In this document: piece by piece, positions 42,089 to 53,400 of the stretch
How the letters are laid out: every line of letters begins with the position of its first letter
Position numbering within the stretch: position 1 is the first letter of the stretch
Notes under the pieces: generated by a model
The model's input: only the letters and a program-made list of their open reading frames with translations
The model's database searches: none
Told to the model about the DNA's origin: nothing
Source of the DNA: Rhizaria sp. SCN 62-66
Lineage: Eukaryota > Rhizaria, unplaced
Direction of reading: 5' to 3'
DNA: 64,000 bases
NCBI GenBank assembly: GCA_001724265.1
Contig: MEDY01000224.1
Coordinates: forward strand, 18,624-82,623
Position numbers and translations under genes: made by a program

Positions 42089-43057
42089 ATGTTCTTCTGT
42101 GTGACAGCGCGCAACCGTCTCCGCTCAGTCGCGTTTTTCGGCGCGCTCTACTCGCTCGCGGTTGCCTCGTACTGGGTTGCGACCAAGATGCGCGTGTTTT
42201 CCTTCCCTGACTGGCGCAACGAGGTGCACGAGTCCCTCGAGGAGTCCAACCTGGTGGCCGACGCAGTCGTCTTCTTCTTCCTCTTCCTGGGCTCCCTCAC
42301 GCTTGGCTGCACCGCCGGACGCCCGCCCGCGCGCCTTGTCTCCTCCGCCGACATGTACGCCTCGGCCGGCAGCGTCCCGCGCACGTCCACCAAGCGCGGC
42401 GCGCTACTCGCCGACGATGTCGACAGTAACAGCAGCGCCCACGCTTACGACGACGGCCGCATCGCCAACGACAACTCCCCGCGCGCGCGCTACTTTGCCG
42501 CGTACGAGCGCATTGGCGTCAGCGACCCCACGTCGACGGGCTCCGTCCTGGGCCGCTTCTTCACCACGGTCGGCGCGTCGGCGATGCTGCTCTCGGGCGC
42601 CTTCCGCCTCCGCCTCGCGCTCGCGCTCAAGATCGCCACCACCGAGTCCCGCAGCGCCGCCGCATTCGAGATCACCACCGCCGGTTTCTGCGTGCTCTAC
42701 GGCTTCAGCGCGCTCTGCGTGCTCTTCCTGGCCGACCCCGGCCGTCTCCCGCCGCCGCCGCGTGAGGTCCTCAACCCGGAGGACACCTCCTTTTACGGCA
42801 GCCACCGCGCCGGGGCCGCGTCCTCCGCGCGCCAGGGCGGCGCCGCGGCCTTTCCGGGCGCCGACAGCGACGGGCTGTCGTTCCTCGACGGCGCCAACGG
42901 CAACGGCGGTGGCGCGGCGTCCGGCCGCGGCAGCGCCAACTCGGCCTACGGCGCGCGCAACGCCTACGGCGGCGGTGCGCAGGGCCGCGGGGAAAACAAC
43001 TTCTACGGCGCGGGCGCGGTGCAGAGCTCGTACGCGCGCCAGGGCAACCGCTATTGA
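42089..43057 (+). CDS. four-helix membrane protein, unknown function
   Basis: 322 residues, single exon, stop TGA. Hydrophobic segments are at ~13-34 (SVAFFGALYSLAVASYWVA), ~56-78 (LVADAVVFFFLFLGSLTLGC), ~158-180 and ~192-217 (FEITTAGFCVLYGFSALCVLFLA). The loop between segments 2 and 3 is acidic and Asn-rich, and the ~100-residue C-terminal tail is Gly/Ala/Tyr/Asn-rich, ending SSYARQGNRY. The layout resembles tetraspan families such as MARVEL, but signature cysteines and charged membrane residues are not evident. Probably an endomembrane or plasma-membrane protein with a low-complexity cytosolic tail. Confidence 0.72.
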   Translation: MFFCVTARNRLRSVAFFGALYSLAVASYWVATKMRVFSFPDWRNEVHESLEESNLVADAVVFFFLFLGSLTLGCTAGRPPARLVSSADMYASAGSVPRTSTKRGALLADDVDSNSSAHAYDDGRIANDNSPRARYFAAYERIGVSDPTSTGSVLGRFFTTVGASAMLLSGAFRLRLALALKIATTESRSAAAFEITTAGFCVLYGFSALCVLFLADPGRLPPPPREVLNPEDTSFYGSHRAGAASSARQGGAAAFPGADSDGLSFLDGANGNGGGAASGRGSANSAYGARNAYGGGAQGRGENNFYGAGAVQSSYARQGNRY

Positions 43058-43546
43058 GCGCAGAGAACGCGGAAACACAAAGCAGAAGGGCGCTTGAGTG
43101 ACCTCTGCATGTGACTTTGACTTGAGCTGGCCTGTCCAGTTTGCAGAGCCGAAAGCCAATTATTTGCTCAAGCTTAATACAATATTACATTCAGTAAATT
43201 TTTTATGAAATATACGTGTGGTCATTTTCTTTATTTAAATTCTGTATTTTTAAATGACTATGATGTTTTTTAAATTGAATCGAGAGTGTTTAAAAACTGC
43301 ATCCGGTCAAGAGTACAAGTGATTGGAGGTACGAATAGGTTTTAAAATGATATATTACCATGAGAAAAAAGATGTCAAAATCTATTGATATTATATGGAT
43401 TAAAACAAGGAATGTACATACACAAAACACGTCACGTCTCATAATCAACATCTGTACGATCTATTCATCTCCTTCACACAGAGCAGCTCTCTTCCCTGAC
43501 TGTTACCGCGATGATGCAGCGCGTGGCATAAGCTCGTAGGGCGTCG
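43058..43546. other. AT-rich intergenic region
   Basis: 489 bp, strongly AT-rich, with poly-A/T stretches around 43,190-43,400. Only flanking regulatory sequence is expected; nothing recognisable. Confidence 0.5.
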
Positions 43547-43897
43547 ATGTTGCCGAAATTATTGCGTGTCGCTTTACCTCACCTCTTGGACTGTGCTCCG
43601 CCACAAGCAAACTCCCTCCTCAACGTTAACGTTGCCAAGGTGCAGGGTGAGACTTTCAGCCAAGGTAACACCGTCTCCAACGCAGGTACGAGCTACGGTC
43701 TCTCTGTATCTCGCCTGCCACTCGTGGCGTCTTTGCACCTTGCCACACCATCCAAGCTCAGTTTACCATTGTCCCAGAAACAATCTCCCCGTATTCTGCC
43801 AATGGGAGCTGCGTCGTCCTTGGGTGTCATCACTCGCGCATTTGCCACGGCGGCGCGGGCAGTGATCGACTCTCGGTCCGTTTGTGGCTGCTGCTAG
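43547..43897 (+). CDS. doubtful small ORF, possibly the first part of a spliced gene
   Basis: 116 residues from ATG 43547 to TAG 43895, with a basic/hydrophobic beginning (MLPKLLRVALPHLL) and Ala/Arg-rich end that could suit mitochondrial import. Composition is less GC-rich than other genes here. A donor-like GTACGA at 43,686 and an acceptor-like GCTGCTAG at 43,897 could remove a 212-nt intron, but that join does not enter the adjacent open frame (43,866-44,015; ...KVAVDEVNLKMNVLTTARE). No family recognised; it may be spurious or a decayed gene. Confidence 0.25.
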   Translation: MLPKLLRVALPHLLDCAPPQANSLLNVNVAKVQGETFSQGNTVSNAGTSYGLSVSRLPLVASLHLATPSKLSLPLSQKQSPRILPMGAASSLGVITRAFATAARAVIDSRSVCGCC

Positions 43898-44409
43898 GTT
43901 CTCGGTTAAAGTGGCTGTTGACGAGGTAAATCTCAAAATGAACGTATTGACAACTGCGAGGGAGCGGTCCCTCCTTCTTGATATTCCGGCGGCTGAGTTC
44001 GACAAATTTAGATGATAGTTACGTCTGTACGTAGTACGTATGAGGCATTGATGCAGAAGAAGTACTATATTTCATGAGAAAGCAAGCTGAAAATCGGTGG
44101 TAAACGTCAAATTAGAGGTCATGATTGAATGAATAACATTCGTTCTATTGTGGATTATGTTGAACAACTTATAATCAATTTCGCATCAACTGCAAATGCA
44201 GACAGTTTGATACGTACGACGTATTAGTCCGGAAAATTGTGGAATGGGACAGTCAAACAAATTAGAACAATACACTTGAAGAGAAGCAAATACGAAAGCT
44301 TAACAACACGTCAAATATCGAACAGAATAAGTAACAAACAGCAGCAACTAAAACACTTCTTGTATCAGTGTAAGTCCGCTGTACACAGTAAACAGCAGTC
44401 CTTTATAAC
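43898..44409. other. AT-rich intergenic region
   Basis: 512 bp before the 3' end of the PH/C2-like giant gene. The first ~118 bp include an open frame that could be an exon of the doubtful small locus; from ~44,016 it is AT-rich without coding signs. Confidence 0.45.
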
Positions 44410-47400
44410 TTACTCGAAGTCGTCGAACGAGATGTCGAGGTCGAACGGGTCGTCATCGTCATCGTCCTGAGCAATGATAGCCGCGGGAGCAGCAGCAGCA
44501 GCGCCGCCGGCCTTCCGGGGGGCAGGCTCGGGAATGCGCTGCACAGACTCGAACTTGTCGTCATCGTCGTCGTCATCAACGTCGTCGTCGTTGTTCTCAT
44601 TGTCGGTGTCGTTGATGGACTGGCTGAGGTCCACGTCGCTGCTCGCAGGACTGGGCTCCAAACTGCTCGGCTCCACAGCCTCCGCCCCCGCGCCCGCGCC
44701 ACGGAGGTTCGCAGGCGCCAGCGACGGAGTGCTGACCGTGAGAAGCGACGGCGTGCTCGCGCCGCCAGCGCCGCGGGCGTTGTTGCTGGGGGTTGCCTTG
44801 GCCGAGCTGGCAGCGCTGGCCTTGCCCTTGGCGGCCGCGGCGGGCAGCGGCGTGGGTGCGACGACAACGTCCTCATCGCCGCCATAGTCCGCAAGCTCAG
44901 GCGCAGCAGCAGCAGCAACAGGAGTGGCGTGATTGTACGCAGGCGGCGAGCCCGAGCCCTTGGGCTGGGACGGCTGCGCGCGGGGCGTCTGGTGCGGCGT
45001 GCGCTGCGGCGGTGGCGGCATGTTGCTGTGCAGCGTCGGCGCGAACACCGACTCGCGACGGTTCGCCGCGTCGTTGTCGTCCTTGTCATCGGCCTCAGCG
45101 CCAGCGTCGTTGCCCTTGGCATTGGCTCTGTGCGCGGCGAGCTCGGCCTGGGCGTCCGCCTGCGCCTGCGCCCGCGCGCGCGCACGGCGCGCCTCGGCGG
45201 CGTCGGCGGCCTCCTGGCCAACCGCCGCGAGCGCGGCCGCCGCGTCACCGCCGCTGCCGCCGTCTTCCTCGGCAATCGGCGCGGGCACGCCGCGCGGGCG
45301 GGAGCTCGCGGGTGCCAGGCGACGGCGGCTCGCGCTGCCGGGCGGGGACCCGCCAGCGGCGTTCTCGCTCTCGTTGGCGTTAGAGCTCGCAGCGGCGGCG
45401 GCAGCGGCGGCGGCAGCGGCGGCGTCCTGCTGCTGCTTGCGGAGAAGAAGGCGCGCGCGCATCTGCTCGATCCACTGGTAGTAGGCGACCAGGGTAGCGA
45501 GCGACATGAAGAACTCCGCGGCGTCGGTGGAGGTGGCGAAGGCGACGTCGAGCGAGCGCGCCTCCTTGGGCGTGGGCGCACCGATGACGACGGTGGACTC
45601 GCAGTGCACGAGCGCGTCGCCGTCGAGCACGTACCCGCTGCCGACTGCGAAGAGCGAGTGGCCGCGCATCTCGCCGCCCGCGGCAGCGCCGGAGGAGACG
45701 GCGGTGACGGCGCCGCGCTCGTGCAGCGTGGGCGTCGCGCGCTCCGCAGAGGCGCCAGGCGTGTCGAGCGACTTCATGTTGGGCGTGCGGCGCGGGGCCG
45801 CCTCGGTGCCGTTGAGGCGCGCGCGCAGGCGCGACATCAGCCCCTTCTGCGGCTGCTGCGGGCCAGCGCTGCCGCCGGGGGTCGCCGCGACAGAGGCGCC
45901 ACTGTCACCAAACTCACTGTTGGTGCTGTTGCTGCCGTTCGCGTTGCTGGGGGTGGCGGGGACCATGGCGGTGGTCGTGCTGACCGTGCCGTTGGCCGGG
46001 GACGCGGCGACGGAGCCGGCGCCACCGTTGTTGCGCGCGCCGGAGGGCGAGATCGCAACCGTGAGCGCGCGGTGGCCGCCGATCGCGGGCGACGCGGCGT
46101 TGTCAAGATCCACGCTGCTGTTCGCTGAGGTGACGTTGGTGGCGTTGTTGTTATTGGCGCTGGCGTTGGGGTCGGGCGGGAACTGCAGCACGGAGACGCA
46201 CAGCGCGGGGTGGATGCTGTTGGGGATGGTGTTGGCAGTGAACACATGCGTCTTGCGCCCGCGCGCGACGGCGCCGATGTTGAGCACGGCGATGCACTTG
46301 TCGGCGGCGGGCTCGACGCGGCCCGCGCGTACGGCGTCGCGCGTCTTCGCATCGTCGCACCAGTACAGACAGCGCAGCCGCGGGTGGTAGGCCAGCACGC
46401 GCCGGCTCGCCTTGCCGTTCTTGTGCGAGAACTTGAGCACTTCGTACCCGGCCGTCATCTGCTCCAGACGCGCGTCCGACAGCGGCAGCGGCTGCCCCTT
46501 GGGGCCGACGGGTGTGCCAGAGGGGCCCAGCAGCAGCCCGCCGCGGCGCACGGCGTGGCGCAGGCGCGAGCGCAGCTGCGAAGGTTCGTTGTCCCCCGCC
46601 GTGTTGGCATGGGAGCGCGTGGTCGAGGCATCGTCGCGCTGCGAGTCGCGCTGAGAGCTGCGGTCCCGGTCGCGGGAGGAGCGCTTGTCCTTCTTGTCCT
46701 TCTTGGCCTTTTTGTCCTTCTTCTCCTTCTTGTCAGTCTTCTCGACGAGCGCAGTGCTGTCGGGCTCGACCGCGACGAGCGCAGTCGTCTCACCCTTGGC
46801 AGGCGCAGACGCAGGGGCAGCAGCAGCGGCGGCAGGCTCGGGGCTGTTGACGGCTGCGGCAGCGGCAGCGGCGGCGGCAGCAGCAGTGGCCGCCGCCGCA
46901 GCGGCCGCCGCGGCGACGGCAACGGCCTCAGCGGCGGCCAGCGCCGCGGGCGTCGGAGCTGGAGCCGCAGCGGCCGTCGCAGGAGCAGCGACAGGAGCCG
47001 CTACAGCAGCCACAGCAGTCGCAGTGCCAGGAGCGGCGGGAGCGGGGACGGGGGACTCGTCGTCGACGGTGAAGAGCCCCGCGACGAGGCGCTTGGCGCC
47101 CAGCACCAGCGGGTCCACGGGCGTGAACAGACAGCCCAGCGAGACGGAGAAGGCGCCTAGCGACAGCGCGCGGGACATGTCGCGCAGCCGCTTCGCGCGC
47201 GCGCGCGAGACGTGGCCCGGCAGCTGTGCGGCCTTGCCCGCGCTGGCGGCCAGCGCGGCCGAGGCCGCGGCGGCCTCGGTTGCGGCGGCCGCGGCGCGGT
47301 CGGAGCGCGTGTAGGCCGCGATGGCCGTCTTCCAAGCCGCGTGCACGGCGCGCGGCTGCGACAGCGGCACGTTGACGCGCGTGGCGAAGACCTGCCCGGG

Positions 47401-50400
47401 GACGAGCGCGAGCGCGAGCTCGCCGGAGACGAAAGCATCGTCGCCGTCGCCGTCGTTGTCGCCGTAGCCGGCCTCGTTGTCGTTGCTGTTGTTGAACGTG
47501 GCGTCGAGCGCAGAGCTGCCAGACATGAAGAGCGAGTCGTCGGCGCCAGTGCCGTTGCAGTTGTTGGTCGGCTCTTCCCAGCGCCAGCCGCCCGCGCCGC
47601 CGCCGTTGGCCAGCGTGGACGCCGGCGCGCTCGACGCGTCAAGCCCGCTGGCGTTGGGCAGGGCAAGGGCGCGGTCGCCGCGCCGCAGCCATGACTCGTC
47701 GTCGTTCGCACTCGTAGGGGCGGAGGCGGCGGTGGTGCTGGCGGGGGCCTGCTTGCGCGCCGCGGCGGACGAGGCCGTGGCGGCGGCGCGGCGACGCGCC
47801 TGCACCGCCATCTCAATCGCGCCGTGCGCGATGCGGTTGGCCTGCGTGCCGCGGACGCACGCCGTCACTAATTGATCCAACCCGATCTCAGCCTCGGCGA
47901 GCCACTGCGCCGCGCCGGTCGTCTCGCGCGTGGGGGCGTCAGCGAGGTCGTAGAGGTTCAGCTGCAGCGAGCCGCGCGCGTGGGGCGCGTACAGCACCGA
48001 GAAGGTCGTCGTGAACACGGCCTCGCCGGGGCACAGCGACTGCAGCGCGCCTGCTGGGGCCGCGCCCGGGAGCGCGCGCGAGGCGAAGCACTGCGACGCG
48101 GGCACGCCCGCGTTGCTCGCGGCGCCGGTGGCGATGTTGGGAGTCGTTCCAGCAGCGGCGGCGACGAGCTTGCGCGAGGCAGCGTTCGGCGACCCGCCCG
48201 CGGCGCTCGCGGCGGATGGCTTGGCGGCGGGGGCCGGCGTACCGGGCAGCGGGCCGGGGACGTCACCGTACATGGCGTCCGTGTGGCCCAGGAAGCGGCC
48301 CGCGCGGTCCGCCGTCGAGCGTGCGAAGGCGCCCATGAGCCACAGCGGCAGCGGCGAGACCGGCGACTCGCTGCCGTGCGCACTCGCCTCGCCGGCAGCG
48401 CTGGCCGCCTCGGTGCCCCCGTCGGCCGCGAGCGTGGGCAGCATCGAGTAGGACACGGTGACCGTGAGCAGTCCGGGCGGGAGCGGCTCGACCACGCACA
48501 TCGGCATCGGCCGCTGCGACAGCAGCTGCAGCAGCCGCGCCGCGCGCCGCAGCTGCGCCAGCGTCGTCGGCGGCACGTCGCGCAGCGAGAACTCGCCGCG
48601 CGCGTCGCTAACATCGCTCCAGCCGTAGCCGCAGACGACGCTGACGTTGCTGGGCGAGGCCGCGTTAGCCGCCGCGCCCGCGGCGCCGTCCTCGGGGCTG
48701 GGCCGCTTGCCCTCGCCGTCGGCAGCGTCATCGGGCCGGGAGACGGTGAAGACGACGCCGCCGGCCGTGACGCGCGGGGTGCGGGCCAGCGCCGCGCGCT
48801 TGCGCTGCGCCGTGCCGGGCGCCAGCGGCTGCTGCGACTCGGCCAACGCGAACGCGCGCGCAGGCGTGTTCACGGCAGCTGTCTCGCTCGTCGCGACTGT
48901 GATCGCGGCGGCGTCGAGGGGCGTGCCGTCGGGGCGCGCGCGCGGCGTGCGCGCGAGGCGCCGCACGGTGTAGGGCGTCTGCGGCACGGCCGCGCCGCCG
49001 CCGGGCAACGCGAGGCGGCCACCGCTGTAGGCGCTGCCGACGCTGCTGGCGCCGGGGCCGCGGGGCCGCGGCGCGCGCACCGGCGTCTGCACCACGGCAT
49101 TGTTATTAACCACGCCGTTGACCGAGAGCGTGACGACGGGGGCCACGAACGCGGGCGCGGGCGCGGGCACGGCGGGCAGCGCGGGCGGCGGCGGCAAGAT
49201 CGCGGCGATGCCCGTCAGCGCCGCGGGCGCGAGCCCCCACGCCGCGCTGCTGGCCTCGAGCATGCGCGCCACGTCCGCGGGCGTGTACAGCGTCGGCGGG
49301 GTCAGCGCGGGCACGGACGTCGCGGCGGCCGCGTTGGCTGCGGCGGCGGCGGCGGTGGTGGCGGCGACGGCAGCGGTGGCCGCGGCGGCCTCGGCAGCCT
49401 TCGCGGCGTTGGCCGCGGCCGCGATGGCGTCATTGGCGGCCGCGGCGGCACCGAGCTCGTCGGCCAGCGCCTCAGCCTCCGGCGCGAGCGAGTTCAGCAG
49501 GCCGAACAGCGCGGCGCAGGGCGCGGCGAACACAGGCGGCGGTGCCACCGCGAGCGCGCGCGCACGGCGCACCAACACGTCTCCGCTGGCCGCCGCAGAG
49601 TGCGGCGCAGAGGCTGAGAAAGCGGAGACCGAGGCCGCGAGCGCGGATTGCGCGTGCGTGCGGACGGAGCCGGCGGGCGCGTGGCGGGCGAGAGCGGCGA
49701 CGGCCCACTGCGGCGCGCGCTCGTACACGACGACGGGGCGCGGCGCCGCGGCCGTGTGCGGCAGGAACGCGGCCGAGAAGGCCGAGACCCAGGTGTCGCG
49801 CAACGCCGCGGTGGGGAAGCTCAGCCGCAGGCAGCGCAGCTCGCTCAGCGCGTCCGCCGCGGCCGCAGTCGCAGGCGAAACGCCGTTGCTGTTGGTGTTG
49901 CCATTACTGGCGTCGGCGTCTGCATCTGCGTCGGCGGAAGGCAGCGCGCGGCGGTAGAGCACGGCCACGAGAGCCGGCTGGCGCGGCACGCGGCCGCGGC
50001 GGCGACGAGCCTCTGCAGCGGCCGCGGCCGCGGTCGCGGCGGCCGCATCGCCGCTCTCGGCAGCCGCGGCCGCAGCAGCGCTGGCGTCGGCGGCATCGGC
50101 GGCGTCCTGGTCGGCGGCGTCGGCGTCGTCGGCCTCGGCCTCGGCGACGGCGTCGGCGTCCTCGGAGGCTGCGGCGTCGTCAAGTGCGTGGCCAAGCTCG
50201 GACAGCACGCTCTGCGGCACCGACGCCGCGGCATTTACACCGCCGGCGCCGCCAGAAACAGAGGAGCTAGCGACCGAGCCGGAGATGGAGCCATTTGCGT
50301 CCGCCGCCGCCGCACCAATGGGAGAGAGGACGCCTGCAATGCCCGCGGTGGCCGCGGCGTCGGCGCGCTCCGCGGCGGCGAGGCGCGCGAGGCGGGCCTG

Positions 50401-53400
50401 CGCGGCGAGCAGCGAGAGCATGCCGTCGCCCTCGTCGTCCGCAACCAGCGCGGCGGCGGCGCCGTCGACGCACACGGCGGCCACGTGCGCGAGCGGCGCG
50501 ACGCGGCCAGCGGCGAAGGCGGCGTGACGCGCAGGGAACAGCATCGCCTGCAGGGTCGCCTCGGCCTCGGCAGGGGTCGTCGCCCCAGCCGCACCAGACT
50601 TGCTGCTGTTGCTGTGCTTAGCGTTGTCGCCGCGGAGCGAGATGCGCATGAGACGCGCGACGGCCAGCGCGGCGCGCTCCGAGGCGGCGGCGTCGGCGCC
50701 CGGCGCGGGGACGGGGGCCGCCGAGGCGCGCGCCAGGTCCACCGACGTGCTCACAGTCGCGCTCACGTTCGCTGAGTCAGCGGCAGCAGCGGAGGCGTCG
50801 CTGCCACTGCCGCTGCCGCCGAGCTGCGCGGGGAGGCTGAAGCGCGTGCCGGCGACGGCGGACGACGCGGAGCAAGGCGGACACCACCACAGAGCGCCCA
50901 GGTCGACCGCGGCGGCGCCGCCGAGGCGCGCAGCGTCGAGCGTAGCCACGGCCGCGGCCGCAGAGCTCGACTCCGCAGCCGCCGCCGCCGCCGCAGTCTG
51001 GGACTTGGACTTGGTGGTGGTGGCGTTGACCGCGGTGACGAAGGTGGCGTCGGCGTATGACTGCTCGCCCTCGTCGTCGGTGAAGTCGCCCGCGTCGACG
51101 TCGTCGTCGACATCGACATCCAAGGCGTTCGCGCCGGCAGCCGCGGCCGCGGTCTCGGCGGCCACGGCGGCGGCCTCAGCGGCCGAGGCGCTCAGCGCGG
51201 CGGCCGCGGCGGCGCGGGGCAGGTCGCTCGCGCCCGCGGGTGCCGGGTGCGCCGCCAGCGCGGCCAGCAGCGTCTCTGCGGCGCGGCCTGCGGCGCCCGC
51301 AGGGGCAGTGGCGGGAGCCAGGAAAAGGTGCGTCTCGCTCGCCGAGTGCGCGGCGCGCGCGCGGGCCTGCGCGGCGGCGGCGACGGCGCGCGCCAGAGTC
51401 GCGGCGACGGCGCGCGCGGCGACCGAGCGCGCGACAGCGGCCGGTGACCACACGAAGGCGGTGGCGAGCAGCGCGGTATTGCTGCTGGCGGCGAGCGCGA
51501 AGGCCGACTCGGCGCTCGCGAGCAGCCGCAGCAACACGCGCAGCGGCGACAGCGCGGAGACGGCGGCGTTGCTGAAGCCCGCAGAGGCAGAGCACTCCGC
51601 CTCGCCCCGCGGGAAAGGACCTGATCGCGCCGCAGCAGCGGCGGAGTGGCCGTGATGCCCGTGCTGGCCGATCTGCGATTGCGGCTGTGAGGCCTGCGAG
51701 GCGGCGGGCAGCGTGGCGAACGAGTCGGACAGAGTCATCGCAAGCAGCGACGACGCCGCGAAGACGCCTCTATCGTTAGCATCAGCATTAACAGCGCTCG
51801 CGTTCATGTTATTGTTAGCGTTGTTGTTGTGATTGTCGGATGTGACAGCGAGCGCGGCCGCGAGCAGAGCGCGCGTGCGCGCGGGCAGCGGCGCGGCGAG
51901 CAGCTCGGCGCCCGCAGCAGCGACAGCGGCGGCGTTGTTAGGACTACTTGCAACGGCGGCGTCGGGCAACGAAGCGATGATGGAGCCCTTGATGAGCCAC
52001 GCGCGCAACAGCGAGACGACAACCGCCGCGGACGCCGCGCCCGGTGCAGCCAAACCGGCAGCGTCACCACCGTTCACAGTCAACGCGGTCGAGCTCGCGC
52101 TGCCCGCGGCGGCGGCTGCGGCGTCGGAGGTCGCGGGCAGCAAGTAGCGCGCGCCGAGCGAGCCGAAGCTCGCAGGCACCGGATCGCACCGGCCCTCGCT
52201 CGCTCTGGCGCCGCCGGCGGGTGCAACGGCGGAGGCGGCGGCGGCGGCGGCGGCGGCGGTCTCAGCGGCGTTGGCAGCGGCGGCCGCGGCCTCTGAGGCA
52301 GCGGCATTGGCGGCGGTGACCTCAGCCGCGGCGGCCTGCGCGGCGGCCTCGGCGGCGGCGACGGCGGCCGGGTCCGGCGCAGCCAGGTAGAGCACTGTAC
52401 CGTCGGGCGTAACCGTGATGGCGCCCGCCGCGGCCGACTGCGCCGTGGGCGAGGGCGCGGCGGGCGCGGACCGCAGCAGCAGCGGCGCGTGGCGCACCAG
52501 GAGTCCCTGCGCGGCGGCGTCGGCCTCGGCCTCGCAGTCCAACGACAGCGCGCTCGCACCCAGCGCCGAGTCCGCCGCGGAGGCGCCGTTGCCCGCGGAG
52601 GTGGGCACGGCGGCGAGACGCTTGGGCGCGGCGGCCTCGAGGGGCTCGCGCGCGGCGACCGAGGTGGCGGCGGCCAGGGTAGGGAATAGTGCGTTCTCGC
52701 TGGGAAAGACGACCTCGCGTCCCGGCGCAAAGGTGTTATCCGCGCCGTTGGGGACGAAGTTTGAGCCGAAGACGCGGACGGCGGAGACGAAGCTGCCCTC
52801 GCCGAGCCCGGCGAGCGCGGCAGGCGCGGCGGGCGGCGTAGGCCCCAGCGGCAGCGCGGTGCCGGCCAGCGGCAGGTCGAGCGCGAGCGGCGTCAGCAGC
52901 GGCAGCGTCGCGACAAGGTTGGCGTGGCGCAGCACCGCGGCCGCGCCCGGCACGCGCTGCGCGAGGTACAGGTGGTGCAGCGCGAGCGCGAGCGCGGCCA
53001 GGAACAGCGAGCGGTCCTGGGCGGACGCGAAGTCGAGTGACAGCGCGTACAGCGGCGGCGCGTCGGCGGGCAGGGCGGCGGCGTTGGCGGGCGCGGGCAG
53101 CGGGACGTAGCCGCCGGCCGCGGGGTCGAAGCCCCAGCGCTGCGGCGACTCGGGCGCGCCGGCCACGAGCAGCGTCAGCGCGCAGTCCTCGGGCACCGCG
53201 GGGGAGACCACGAACGGGCGCGGGGCGCGGCCGACGTAGAGCTCGACGATGTCGCGCGGGTCCAGCGGCTTGAGCGCGCGCAGCGGGGGCGCGGCGGCAG
53301 CGGAGTTGGCGTTAGACGCGGACGCTGCAGGGTTGCGGATGGGCGCGAGCCACTCGAACAGCGGCAGCGCGAGCGGGTTGGTCACCGGGGGCGGCAGCAC

